This document shows positions 41,984 to 50,578 of a DNA stretch of 64,000 bases, in pieces. The translations under genes were made by a program, and so were the position numbers. Below the pieces are notes generated by a model, which was given only the letters and a program-made list of their open reading frames with translations, did no database searches and was not told the origin of the DNA. Location of the stretch: positions 1,295,355 to 1,359,354 of the forward strand of contig NZ_CP082326.1 of NCBI RefSeq assembly GCF_019884785.1. The letters are read 5' to 3'. Every line of letters begins with the position of its first letter. Position 1 is the first letter of the stretch. This DNA comes from Crassaminicella profunda. GTDB taxonomy: Bacteria; Bacillota; Clostridia; Peptostreptococcales; Thermotaleaceae.

Positions 41984-44131
41984 ATGCCACAATTATTTTT
42001 TAGAACAAATGCCAAAGTTGAAAATTTAGTTGGAAGGGAACTTATTACCAAAAATTCAATCGCTATATTCGAACTAGTGAAAAATTCATATGATGCTGGA
42101 GCTACTGAAGTCGAAATAAAACTTGTAAATTTTCTAAAGGATGACAACAAGAACAAAATAATTTCGACCAAACATTCGTATATTGAAGTAATAGATAATG
42201 GAAAAGGAATGTCCACAAAGGAAGTTGAAAAATATTGGATGGAATTAGGAACACCTTCAAAAGAGATTGAAAAAGTTGAAAAGGTTAGATTACGAAGTGA
42301 ACAAGTCGAAACAATGGTCGAACGAACCGTGAATGGGGAAAAAGGAATAGGTAGATTTGGAGTAGATAAGATAGGATCATATCTTATTTTAGAGACTATT
42401 GATAAAAATTTAATTAATAAAACAATTGTTTATTTTGACTGGAATAAATTTGATGATAGAAGCAAACTAATACACCAAATTCCTTGTGAGTATAAAGTTT
42501 TACCAGTAGAAATAGGAGAACATTCGGGATTAAAATTAACAATAAAAAATTTAAGAGATAAGTGGACTATTCGAGATATAGATAATTTAAAAAGAGATTT
42601 AAAAAAATTTTTATCACCAATAAGTATAGAACAAGATGAATTTAGGATAATACTCACTTATGCTACAGAAATAGATGAAGAGATAGTTGAAGAATCAGAA
42701 GAGATTATTAATGATTCTTTTGATTATTTAAAGACAAGTATATACGCAGATTTGAATACAAACGGTCTTCTTTATTATGAGATTGAAGATAAAGGAGAGA
42801 TAGTTGAAAATAAAGAAATAAAACTATATTCAAAATCTACATTTGGGGCTGTAACTGCTAAAATTTATTATTTAAACACAACAGATAAAAAAATTTTTAC
42901 TAAGAAAATGGGATTAAGAACTAGTGATTACGGAAATATAAAAATATTTAAAGATAATTTTAGAGTAATGCCTTATGGTGAACCACATAATGATTGGCTA
43001 GCGATTGATAAGATTCATGCTCAAGGTTTCTTTAGAACTTTTGGTACAAGAGATTTAGTAGGATATTTAGTATTATCACATGATCCAACGAAAAAAAATT
43101 ATGCTTTAAAAGAAGCTACAGACAGAGTTGGATTAATAGAGGATGTTCCAGAATTTGAAGATTTAAAAGAATTTGTATGGAATTTAATTAAAATTTTACA
43201 AGAGTATATATTTAATAGATTTAAGAGGCAAGCGAAAGAGACCACGGCAGTACTAAAAAACGAGTCAAAAGATCTAAAGATGGAAACAAGGGATTTATTT
43301 TCATCTTTTAAAGATATAATTAATAAAACTAATATTTCAGATATAGAAAGAAACAATATACTTAAGCAAGTTGAAGATAATTCTTCGGAAGTAATGAAGA
43401 AAATCGAAACAGTTGAAATTGCATCTAAAGAAATAGAAAAAAAGATGAAGATCTATGAGCAGATAACTAATAAGGAAGGCTTGTTATTTGAAGTTTTACA
43501 TGAAATAAAAAATAAATTAACAGTTATAGATGCACAAATAAAAAAATTCAAATTAGAGGTTAGAAAAGCTGGGTTAAACATTGATATGAATGATTTAAAT
43601 ATCGCATTTGAATCCATTGGTGAACTAGTAACAGGAACTTTAAATGATGTTAATGTCTCTAAATTACAAAAATCTGTTTTTGATATTGAAGAGATTATTA
43701 TTGAAGATTTAGAAAGTAGAACAGCAATATTACAAAATAAAAGTATTGATGTAACAAAAATTTTTGAGGCTAAAAATACTAATATAAAATGTAGTAAACA
43801 AGCTATAAAAAGTGTTTTAGGTAATTTACTTGATAATTCTATTAAGGCATTAGAAAATATTAAAAATAAAAAAATAACAATTCATACTAAAATAAATAAA
43901 GGGTACGTAGAAGTTTATTTTTCAGATAATGGAACAGGTATTGAGGAAAGTAAGATACCGTTTATTTTTTCATTATGGAGTTCCCATACATCCTTAGGAG
44001 GGACAGGGATGGGCTTAGCATCAGCAAAAAATATTATTGAGGATCACGGTGGAGAAATTGTTTATGTAGATTTATTTGAAGAGAATAAGAAAACTACTTT
44101 TTTAATAAAATTACCCGTGATTTATAGTTAA
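41984..44131 (+). CDS. Double GHKL ATPase (MORC-like front, histidine-kinase-like end)
   Basis: A 715-residue protein with two GHKL ATP sites. The first: IFELVKNSYDAGATEVEI (N box, about 28-45), IEVIDNGKGMS (G1), GEKGIGRFGVDKIG (G2), as in MORC/Hsp90-like ATPases. After a coiled region (about 410-490) comes LFEVLHEIKNKLTVIDAQI, which looks like a histidine-kinase H box, then VLGNLLDNSIKALENI (N box), VYFSDNGTGIEES (G1), FSLWSSHTSLGGTGMGLASAKNIIEDHGG (F and G2). No transmembrane segment is seen, so it would be a cytosolic sensor. SD AGGTGGGG is 5 nt before the ATG. It lies between a methyltransferase and a receiver gene, which fits phosphotransfer signalling. Confidence 0.85.
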   Translation: MPQLFFRTNAKVENLVGRELITKNSIAIFELVKNSYDAGATEVEIKLVNFLKDDNKNKIISTKHSYIEVIDNGKGMSTKEVEKYWMELGTPSKEIEKVEKVRLRSEQVETMVERTVNGEKGIGRFGVDKIGSYLILETIDKNLINKTIVYFDWNKFDDRSKLIHQIPCEYKVLPVEIGEHSGLKLTIKNLRDKWTIRDIDNLKRDLKKFLSPISIEQDEFRIILTYATEIDEEIVEESEEIINDSFDYLKTSIYADLNTNGLLYYEIEDKGEIVENKEIKLYSKSTFGAVTAKIYYLNTTDKKIFTKKMGLRTSDYGNIKIFKDNFRVMPYGEPHNDWLAIDKIHAQGFFRTFGTRDLVGYLVLSHDPTKKNYALKEATDRVGLIEDVPEFEDLKEFVWNLIKILQEYIFNRFKRQAKETTAVLKNESKDLKMETRDLFSSFKDIINKTNISDIERNNILKQVEDNSSEVMKKIETVEIASKEIEKKMKIYEQITNKEGLLFEVLHEIKNKLTVIDAQIKKFKLEVRKAGLNIDMNDLNIAFESIGELVTGTLNDVNVSKLQKSVFDIEEIIIEDLESRTAILQNKSIDVTKIFEAKNTNIKCSKQAIKSVLGNLLDNSIKALENIKNKKITIHTKINKGYVEVYFSDNGTGIEESKIPFIFSLWSSHTSLGGTGMGLASAKNIIEDHGGEIVYVDLFEENKKTTFLIKLPVIYS

Positions 44132-44149
44132 ATTTGTAGGAGGAGTTAT

Positions 44150-44791
44150 ATGTCTTATAAATATAGAGCACTTGTAATAGATGATGAGATTCAAATAAAG
44201 TCAGTTTGTGATACATACGCACAATACCTAAAAGAATTACATGATATAGATATTAAGTTTGATATAGCGAATAATGAAAGTGAATATGATGAGACAAAAC
44301 CATATGATATTTTATTAGTAGATTATAATCTTAAGAAATCATTTAATTTTGCTAATAAAAACACAGGAGACGGTTTTATTGAAAAATTTAGAACTAAGAA
44401 TAGAGTTAGTAAAGTAATTTTTTACTCTAGTTCGTTTGTTTATAATCAGGACAAAGGAAAGTATACATTTCCGTTTGAAGGAAAAGAAGCTTTTGATTTA
44501 ATTAATAAACTACAGATAGATAGAATAGTGCCCAAGGATAATTTTGATATGATGATTGAGGTCATAGAAAGTTGTTGTAAACAAATGGATATTCTTCCGC
44601 TTACTTTAACGAAATTACTTAAAGAATATAGAAGTGAAGATATTCATATAAATTATACAAATAAAGCTGGAGAAGAAATCGAAATAACGGATTTAATTAA
44701 CGAATTACTAAATGATACCGAAGAAGGAAGAAATTTCAGAGAAAGAATTTTAAAAACAGTGTTTAGTGTTTTATTAAACGTAAATTATTGA
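44150..44791 (+). CDS. Receiver-domain protein with novel C-terminal part
   Basis: A 213-residue protein. Residues ~5-140 look like a response-regulator receiver: Asp11-Asp12 (VIDDE), phosphoacceptor Asp58 in DILLVDYNL, Ser/Thr position in VIFYSSSF, and Lys in RIVPKDNF. There is an insertion after Asp58 (NLKKSFNFANKNTGDGF). The C-terminal ~70 residues (LLKEYRSEDIHINYTNKAGEEIEITDLINEL) have no DNA-binding motif that I recognise. It starts 18 nt after the ATPase gene (SD AGGAGG) and probably takes phosphate from it, then acts on the next gene's product by contact. Confidence 0.8.
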   Translation: MSYKYRALVIDDEIQIKSVCDTYAQYLKELHDIDIKFDIANNESEYDETKPYDILLVDYNLKKSFNFANKNTGDGFIEKFRTKNRVSKVIFYSSSFVYNQDKGKYTFPFEGKEAFDLINKLQIDRIVPKDNFDMMIEVIESCCKQMDILPLTLTKLLKEYRSEDIHINYTNKAGEEIEITDLINELLNDTEEGRNFRERILKTVFSVLLNVNY

Positions 44792-44810
44792 TATATCTGG
44801 AGGAATAGTA

Positions 44811-45500
44811 ATGTCTGTAGCATTTTATAGAAATAGATTAAACAAAGATACAAAAAAATTAGGTAAATTTTCAAAAAAAATAAAAGAAGATTTGCAAGAG
44901 AATGAAGTAGATATAGATGTTATATTTGAAGATAAGAAGGAAAAATGTCTTGAGAAATTAAAGAAAAATGATACATTAATCATTATTGCTCACGGAGATG
45001 ATGATCATATTTATCATAAATATGACTTTAAAAATCAAAAATATCCCCACCACCAAACATTATTTAGTCAAGATAATGTTAGTGAATTAGCTGGTAAAAA
45101 AGTAATTGCTATTTCGTGTAGAACAGCAAGAAATCTTGGGGTAATTGCATGTGAAAATGTTGGGTGTAAAGTTTACTTAGGATTTTATAATCAAATACAT
45201 TTTGATAGAAAAGATGGAAAATATAGTTCAAAAGAATATGTAGTATTTCTTAGAGAATGTTATAGAGACACATTTAGTGGTGTAATTGAAAAAGCAATCC
45301 TTGAGAAATGGACATTTAATAAGCTTAAGATAATTTTAGGACACGCATTGAATAAGGTTGCGATGATTAAAGCACAGCATATTAAGAGAAACAATAAAGT
45401 TTCTTATAAAAACAATGGAATTGAACAAGCCTTATTAGCTGTATCTAATGTTGCAGATAATATTATGGTCTTAGGAAACTCTCAAGAAATTATTGCTTAA
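44811..45500 (+). CDS. Caspase/CHAT-like protease, candidate effector
   Basis: A 229-residue protein. The pattern TLIIIAHGDDDHIYHKYDF (His61 in AHG) followed by LAGKKVIAISCRTARNLGVIA (Cys103 in SCRTA) and CKVYLGF is the His/Cys dyad layout of CHAT and related caspase-fold peptidases: hydrophobic strand-HG, then strand-SCxTA, then a G-V-Y-LG strand. The last ~90 residues are helical and basic. It follows the receiver gene by 19 nt (SD TGGAGGAA). In other systems such proteases are killing effectors switched on by a sensor; that role here is inference. Confidence 0.68.
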   Translation: MSVAFYRNRLNKDTKKLGKFSKKIKEDLQENEVDIDVIFEDKKEKCLEKLKKNDTLIIIAHGDDDHIYHKYDFKNQKYPHHQTLFSQDNVSELAGKKVIAISCRTARNLGVIACENVGCKVYLGFYNQIHFDRKDGKYSSKEYVVFLRECYRDTFSGVIEKAILEKWTFNKLKIILGHALNKVAMIKAQHIKRNNKVSYKNNGIEQALLAVSNVADNIMVLGNSQEIIA

Positions 45501-46159
45501 CTACTAAAGTTAAATAATATTTCACAGGAAGAATTAATTGTAATTATTTCGCAGTTGTTTTTAATAGCTTTGTTAATAAGAGTATTGGCAGGCCAAACTT
45601 TTAAACTATTACCAATGATTAGTAAAAGGTCAGCTTTATATATTTCGTTGCTGCATTTTTCAAAATTTTGAACATTATCTCCGAAGAGTACTAAACTTGG
45701 TTTTAATATTTTATGGCAATATGGGCAAAAAATTTTATTTTTTAATTTGAAGTTATCTATATATTCATAAAAAACTTTTTTTGATTCAATGATATAATTA
45801 CAATCTGAGCATATCAAATATTCTAGATTTCCATGAAGTTCTAGTATAGTCTTACTACCAGCTTTTTTGTGTAATCCATCAATATTTTGCGTGATTATTG
45901 GTATTTCAAGGTTTGCTAAAGTGTAATGTACAATATTGGGTTTTAAATTTGTCCATTCTACTAATTTACTATAGACTTTAAAAAAAATTAAAGGATTGTG
46001 TTCTAAAAAATTTTTATTTAATATTTCTGTTAAGGAATAATTAAAATATTTTATATCGAATGATGGAACACCAGACGGTATAGAGATGCCTGCACCGGTA
46101 AAAGCTACAGGATATCTAGAATTCTTAATTTTTTCTAATAGTATTTTTTTAGTTAACAT
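45497..46159 (-). CDS. Sirtuin (SIR2-family NAD-dependent deacylase)
   Basis: A 220-residue sirtuin with GAGISIPSGVPSF (NAD-binding), TQNIDGLHKKAG (catalytic core with QNID), ELHGNLEYLIC (catalytic His), two zinc Cys pairs (CSDCNYII and CPYCHKIL), and LLIIGNSLKVWPAN plus INSS. The ATG at 46159 is chosen because AAAGGAG is 8 nt upstream. It is convergent with the caspase-like gene and their ends overlap by 4 bp (45497-45500). Short sirtuins like this are usually deacylases; SIR2 domains also deplete NAD in antiphage systems, usually fused to other domains not present here. Confidence 0.9.
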   Translation of the reverse strand: MLTKKILLEKIKNSRYPVAFTGAGISIPSGVPSFDIKYFNYSLTEILNKNFLEHNPLIFFKVYSKLVEWTNLKPNIVHYTLANLEIPIITQNIDGLHKKAGSKTILELHGNLEYLICSDCNYIIESKKVFYEYIDNFKLKNKIFCPYCHKILKPSLVLFGDNVQNFEKCSNEIYKADLLLIIGNSLKVWPANTLINKAIKNNCEIITINSSCEILFNFSS

Positions 46160-46421
46160 AATATACTCCTTTATCAAATTAAAATAATGATATTAATATA
46201 TAGATAGTATTTTATTTTTTAAATTATATAATACGAAACAATTTTATAAAAATTATTTTTTTAGAATACAAATTGGTTACGAAAAGATTATAGTCTATAC
46301 CTTTAGTTTAATAAAATTTTAAATTGCTTTAGATTGGATCTAAGGAACAATAAATTGATTATATTGTGGATAATTTTATCATAGATTTAAATGCAATGAA
46401 CTAGAATATTTAAATACTGTA

Positions 46422-47913
46422 ATCATAGGCGTTAACTTAACCCATATTATTCCAAGGTAAAAATTACATTTGCAAAAAAGCATGAAAAATGGGAATCTCA
46501 AAGTGACGACCAAATCACAAAGGAGAGATTCCCATGAACATATCTTCATCACTTATTATACAATTTATTCGATTGTTTGATAACCATAAAATTATGGGAA
46601 TTGCTATAAAAACAGGTTTTTTCAAGCGTAAAAAGGGTGTGTTGCCTGATTATAATTCTAAAAGTTTTTACATTAGGGTTACTGAATACACCACACCCCT
46701 CACTAAGCCAAATAGCATCAAAATGTGAAGAATTTCAACCAGATTTAACAATCTCCAAAGGAGCAATTTATAAAAGGTTAGAAAAATCTTCTTTGTTTTT
46801 GCAAGAAGTATTTAAAAATATCATGTAAAAACCATGTGTAAAGTTATTCCAGTAAAAACAGCTACTATTCTTACTCAGTTTAAAGATGTAAAAGTATGTG
46901 ATAGCACAAAGATTACTTTGTCAGATAAATTAGCTAATTTGTATCCTGGTTTAGGTGGTCGTAATACAAAATCTTCTTTGAAAATTCAAGGAGTTTATAG
47001 CTTAATATCTTCTGTATTTTCAAGTATTGAATTAACAAAAGCTCCAGAAGCCGATACTACCTATACAGATAAATTACTTTCATTAGTCCATCAAGGCGAA
47101 TTACTTATTACAGACCTTGGATATTTTGATAAAACATTTTTTAAAAATTTATCAGAAAAAGGTAGTTACTATCTCACACGAATTAAGAAAAATACTGTTA
47201 TCTACGTAGAAAAAGCAGGACATCTAACTAAGGTTGACTTTACTGATTTATTAAAAGGTGCTGTTGTTGATACAGAGGTTTCTTTAGGAGTACGCTATAG
47301 AAATGAACTAAAATGTCGTCTAGTGGCCATCCGTTTGCCAGAAGATCTAGTAAATCAACGAAGACGCAAGGCGAATCAAGATGCTAGATCTAAAGGGAAA
47401 CAGATTAGTGCTAAAGAAACCGAATTATTGGCATGGAATATTATTGTTACAAATACTACCAAAGAACAATTACCTACTGAAGCTGCTTGTGATTTATATT
47501 GGGCAAGGTGGCAAATTGAACTTATTTTTAAGGCATTAAAAAGCTATCTTAACATAGACAAAGTAGGTATTTGTGGTAAATCTCAGCTAGAATGCTTAAT
47601 ATATGGTAGTCTTATAGCAGCAGTTACCTTGTTAATACTATATAATTTTTTGTACTTACCATCAAAGCAGCATTTTTCAAAGAACTTAAGTATATTACGT
47701 TTTGCAAAGATATTTGCAACCCATGCTGACAAAATAGCTGAGAAACTTCGATTAGTAGTGCCAAATATATATTTTCTTAAAAATCTTTTAAAGAGAATAA
47801 GTAAAAAAAGTTTACATGATAAGCGTCAACGAAAAACAACGCTGGAAATTTTACAGGAGTATCTTTTGCTCGAAAACAATTTCCAAAATATAGCTTAAAT
47901 TAACGCTTATGAT
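46422..47913 (+). mobile_element. IS4-family insertion sequence (decayed)
   Basis: A ~1.49-kb element bounded by imperfect terminal inverted repeats: ATCATAGGCGTTAACTTA (46422-46439) and, as reverse complement of 47896-47913, ATCATAAGCGTTAATTTA (16/18 match). The transposase has the IS4 Y-(2)-R-(3)-E-(6)-K signature but is frameshifted. I could not see a clear target duplication. It sits between the sirtuin and the gene at 47976. Confidence 0.8.
46534..47898 (+). pseudogene. IS4-family transposase, frameshifted
   Basis: Three frames together encode one transposase: 46534 to ~46640 (MNISSSLIIQFIRLFDNHK), ~46640-46828 in the +1 frame (LKVFTLGLLNTPHPSLSQIA), and 46834-47898 back in the first frame (354 residues). 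The last holds the catalytic core: LLITDLGYFDKTFF with its Asp, and YWARWQIELIFKALK, the YREK motif with the catalytic Glu. At least two frameshifts separate the start from the core, so the element is probably not active by itself. Confidence 0.8.
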
Positions 47914-47975
47914 ACTTTAATAATATTATTATCAAAATATTTGTTAACATTTCACTTGATAAACACTAAAAATTT

Positions 47976-48656
47976 TTAATTATTATTAATATCAGACGAA
48001 TTATACAAAGCAACCAACAAAGCCGTATTAATAGCAAGTGACTGATTTTTTCTAATCTTATAAATTTTCTCCATTTCTTTAATAACTCGTTGCTTAATTT
48101 CAGCATTAATATTTACAGAGTCCTTATTTCTAGCTCCTGCATAAATTCTAATAAAATCATCTGAAAATTGTTTGAGTTTTTCTGGGGAATTTTCTTCTTC
48201 GAATTTATTGATGAAGTTTACAATTTTATTCATTTTAGAATCCAGTGCCTTGATGTTTTTGTTTAAATTAGTCATATAATTATAAAAGTAATTTACAATA
48301 TTTTCATCTAATACGTGCTTCTTTTTAGTAGTTTTTTTGTGAGGCTTTTTTTTCGAAGGAATAAGCTTACTAGGATCATTGTCAAAATCCAGTTGAAATT
48401 GAGCTGGAGTGTCTTCACTTTTAAAACCATCATAGCCCTCTTCAGTTTCTATAGATTCATATACACGCTGGTCTTTTTTCCATTCTTTCTTACAAACTTC
48501 TCTAATTTTATTAAGGATTGTGTTATAAGCATAATTCTTATCAAATTCTTTGTTGATCATACTTTTTATCTTATTGGGAGTAGGAGGTTTGTTTTGATTG
48601 ACAAGGTTCTTTAGATAATCTTCCATTTCATCTGTCAACGTAATTTCATTACCCAT
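47976..48656 (-). CDS. Hypothetical protein near recombinase pair
   Basis: A 226-residue, highly charged soluble protein. Residues ~1-60 resemble a winged-helix-like segment (MEDYLKNLVNQNKPPTPNKIKSMINKEF). A Lys-rich stretch (SKKKPHKKTTKKKHV) follows, then a helical region with coiled-coil character (NYMTNLNKNIKALDSKMNKIVNFINKFEEEN). It may be a DNA-binding accessory protein of the element, as the order suggests. No SD is strong (AAGGGATGTG). I do not recognise a family. Confidence 0.6.
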   Translation of the reverse strand: MGNEITLTDEMEDYLKNLVNQNKPPTPNKIKSMINKEFDKNYAYNTILNKIREVCKKEWKKDQRVYESIETEEGYDGFKSEDTPAQFQLDFDNDPSKLIPSKKKPHKKTTKKKHVLDENIVNYFYNYMTNLNKNIKALDSKMNKIVNFINKFEEENSPEKLKQFSDDFIRIYAGARNKDSVNINAEIKQRVIKEMEKIYKIRKNQSLAINTALLVALYNSSDINNN

Positions 48657-48888
48657 AATATCACATCCCTTACAGCATGTTTTAGTACATACTATAAGAT
48701 ATTTGGACTAGTAGGAATTTATGCTAATTATTAAGGCTTGATCTAAAGTTAAAGAGAAACTTTAACATAAACTTTAACTTTAAATTTTAAAAATGAAGTA
48801 TAGGTTTTTCATATTGTGCGAGATTTCCTAGGCAATAATAACGAAAAATCAGGTATAATAAAAATAAGATATAAGTTTGAAATTTGAA

Positions 48889-48936
48889 TGTGGTAATCTG
48901 ACGTGTTCAGTATACTGAGTAGGGCAGATTACCACA
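48889..48936. terminator. Strong hairpin downstream of recombinase operon
   Basis: TGTGGTAATCTG (48889-48900) and CAGATTACCACA (48925-48936) are perfect 12-bp arms, with an inner palindrome CAGTATACTG (48908-48917), followed on the + side by ATTTTTA. It lies 47 bp beyond the last recombinase stop and probably ends that operon; the rest of 48657-48982 holds nothing I recognise. Confidence 0.6.
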
Positions 48937-48982
48937 ATTTTTATGAGAATAAGATTGTCGAAAACCCCTATGAGGATAGGGG

Positions 48983-50578
48983 CTAGAGGATATCTATGGA
49001 AGTATTTATGTAAATATTTAGCTTCGGTTGATTGTCTACTTTAGATACAATAATTTTATTAATGAGCAAATCAATAATCATTCTTTTTTGCTCATTGATC
49101 AGTGTATTAAAATCTTTACTAAAGAACTGATAAAGTGCAGCGTCAAGTTTTGATTGTTCATCAAAGAATACGGTGGGGATCACTTCAAGCTCCTTTTTAT
49201 AATTTTGTAGGGTTGTTTTTTGCTTATCATAATAGACTCTTTGAGTCATTAACGTTTCTTTTAAAGATTTATTCTTTTCAATGGCGATAAGCTTATCGAG
49301 ATTAGTAATCAATCCATCTGTTTCTTGTAGGGAGTTTTGGATGACTTTGAGATTTTTTTTATGATCTTCTAACACTTTTTCTTTGGTTTCAGTATAATAT
49401 TTCCACAAAGTATTTGATTCTTTTGGTTTGATCTTGGAAAAGAACTCTTCCATGAATGTGTTTTCAAGGATATGCTTTTTAAAAATCATTTTATCATTTC
49501 TATCATTATAATTTTTTCTACATGCACACCGATAGACGCCTTCTCTTTTCTTTCCGTATTTATCTTTGCCATAGTTTTTAGCTTCAAGAGGTTCACCGCA
49601 ATTGCCACAAACTAATTTGTCCCTTAAAAGAAAGGGAGTGCTATAATACTTGGTATCCTTTAGGGTTGATTTTTTATATCTTAGCTTTTGAGCATGTTCC
49701 CATGTATCTTTTTCAATCATTTTAATGGATTGTATCGCTGGAGAGTTAATAATGCGATGATCTTCTGTAATAAAGTTTCTTCTACTGGTAATCCCCCAAA
49801 CGATTTTGCCTTGATAGACTTTATTATTGATAATCCTATCTATTTTATTTTTTGTCCAATAAGGTTCATCAAGATTACGATTCATAATTTCTGCGATTTT
49901 TCTATAGCTGTAGACATATTGGGTAAAGAGGTTGAAAATTTTTTGGATATCTTGTTCTTCATTAGGAGTAGATTTTGATATATTTTTATCTGCATCTAGT
50001 ATATAGCCATAGGGTAGTCTACCTCCAGGCCATGAATTATTTTTAACACGTTGTGCCATACCATCTCGAACTCTTATAGAGATAAGATTTGCTTCAAGTT
50101 CAGCAACATTTGCAAATACTAATTCTGTAAAGGTTTCAAAGGCTTCATTAGCAATATGCATAGATTCACCAGGAGCAGAAAAGTGAAGCTGAATCTTTTG
50201 CTTTTGGAGGAAATATTTTATCCCTACATAAACTTCTAAATTTCGAGCTAATCGATCACGAGAGCTGACAATAAGATGCTTAAGATTGTTTTTGTTTGCA
50301 TTTGCAAGGAGTTTTAAAAGGGCTGGCCTGTTTTTTAGTCCACTGAAAATACTACTATCAAAATCACATTGATCTACAACAATCTTGGATGCTGATTTGG
50401 ATTCTTCTACATATTCAATGATTTCAAGACCATTTTTCTTTGCGTAGTTTTCTGCATATCGTCTTTGAACTTCTGGAGAGTTTCCTTTTTCTTTTTGCCT
50501 TTTGGTAGATACTCTTATGTATGCAATGGCTTGATTTTCTTTAGCATTAGATGTATTGGATGTTGATTGTATAGTCAT
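48983..50578 (-). CDS. Large serine recombinase A
   Basis: A 531-residue recombinase. Residues ~15-160 are the catalytic resolvase domain: AIAYIRVSTKRQ with nucleophile Ser24, and HLIVSSRDRLARNLEVY with the conserved Arg pair. Residues ~190-270 are the recombinase domain (GRLPYGYILD, DRIINNKVYQGKIVWG). A zinc ribbon follows (CGNCGEPL ... CRCACRKNY-type, about 320-350), then a long coiled coil (about 400-480). It overlaps the upstream recombinase B gene by 32 nt in another frame and is translated from within it. In the family, such proteins integrate and excise elements at att sites without duplication. Confidence 0.93.
   Translation of the reverse strand: MTIQSTSNTSNAKENQAIAYIRVSTKRQKEKGNSPEVQRRYAENYAKKNGLEIIEYVEESKSASKIVVDQCDFDSSIFSGLKNRPALLKLLANANKNNLKHLIVSSRDRLARNLEVYVGIKYFLQKQKIQLHFSAPGESMHIANEAFETFTELVFANVAELEANLISIRVRDGMAQRVKNNSWPGGRLPYGYILDADKNISKSTPNEEQDIQKIFNLFTQYVYSYRKIAEIMNRNLDEPYWTKNKIDRIINNKVYQGKIVWGITSRRNFITEDHRIINSPAIQSIKMIEKDTWEHAQKLRYKKSTLKDTKYYSTPFLLRDKLVCGNCGEPLEAKNYGKDKYGKKREGVYRCACRKNYNDRNDKMIFKKHILENTFMEEFFSKIKPKESNTLWKYYTETKEKVLEDHKKNLKVIQNSLQETDGLITNLDKLIAIEKNKSLKETLMTQRVYYDKQKTTLQNYKKELEVIPTVFFDEQSKLDAALYQFFSKDFNTLINEQKRMIIDLLINKIIVSKVDNQPKLNIYINTSIDIL

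Noticed and set aside
46422-47913. Target-site duplication around the IS4-family element
   Set aside because: Flanks (…ACTGTA and ACTTTAA…) share at most a few bases; I could not define a duplication.
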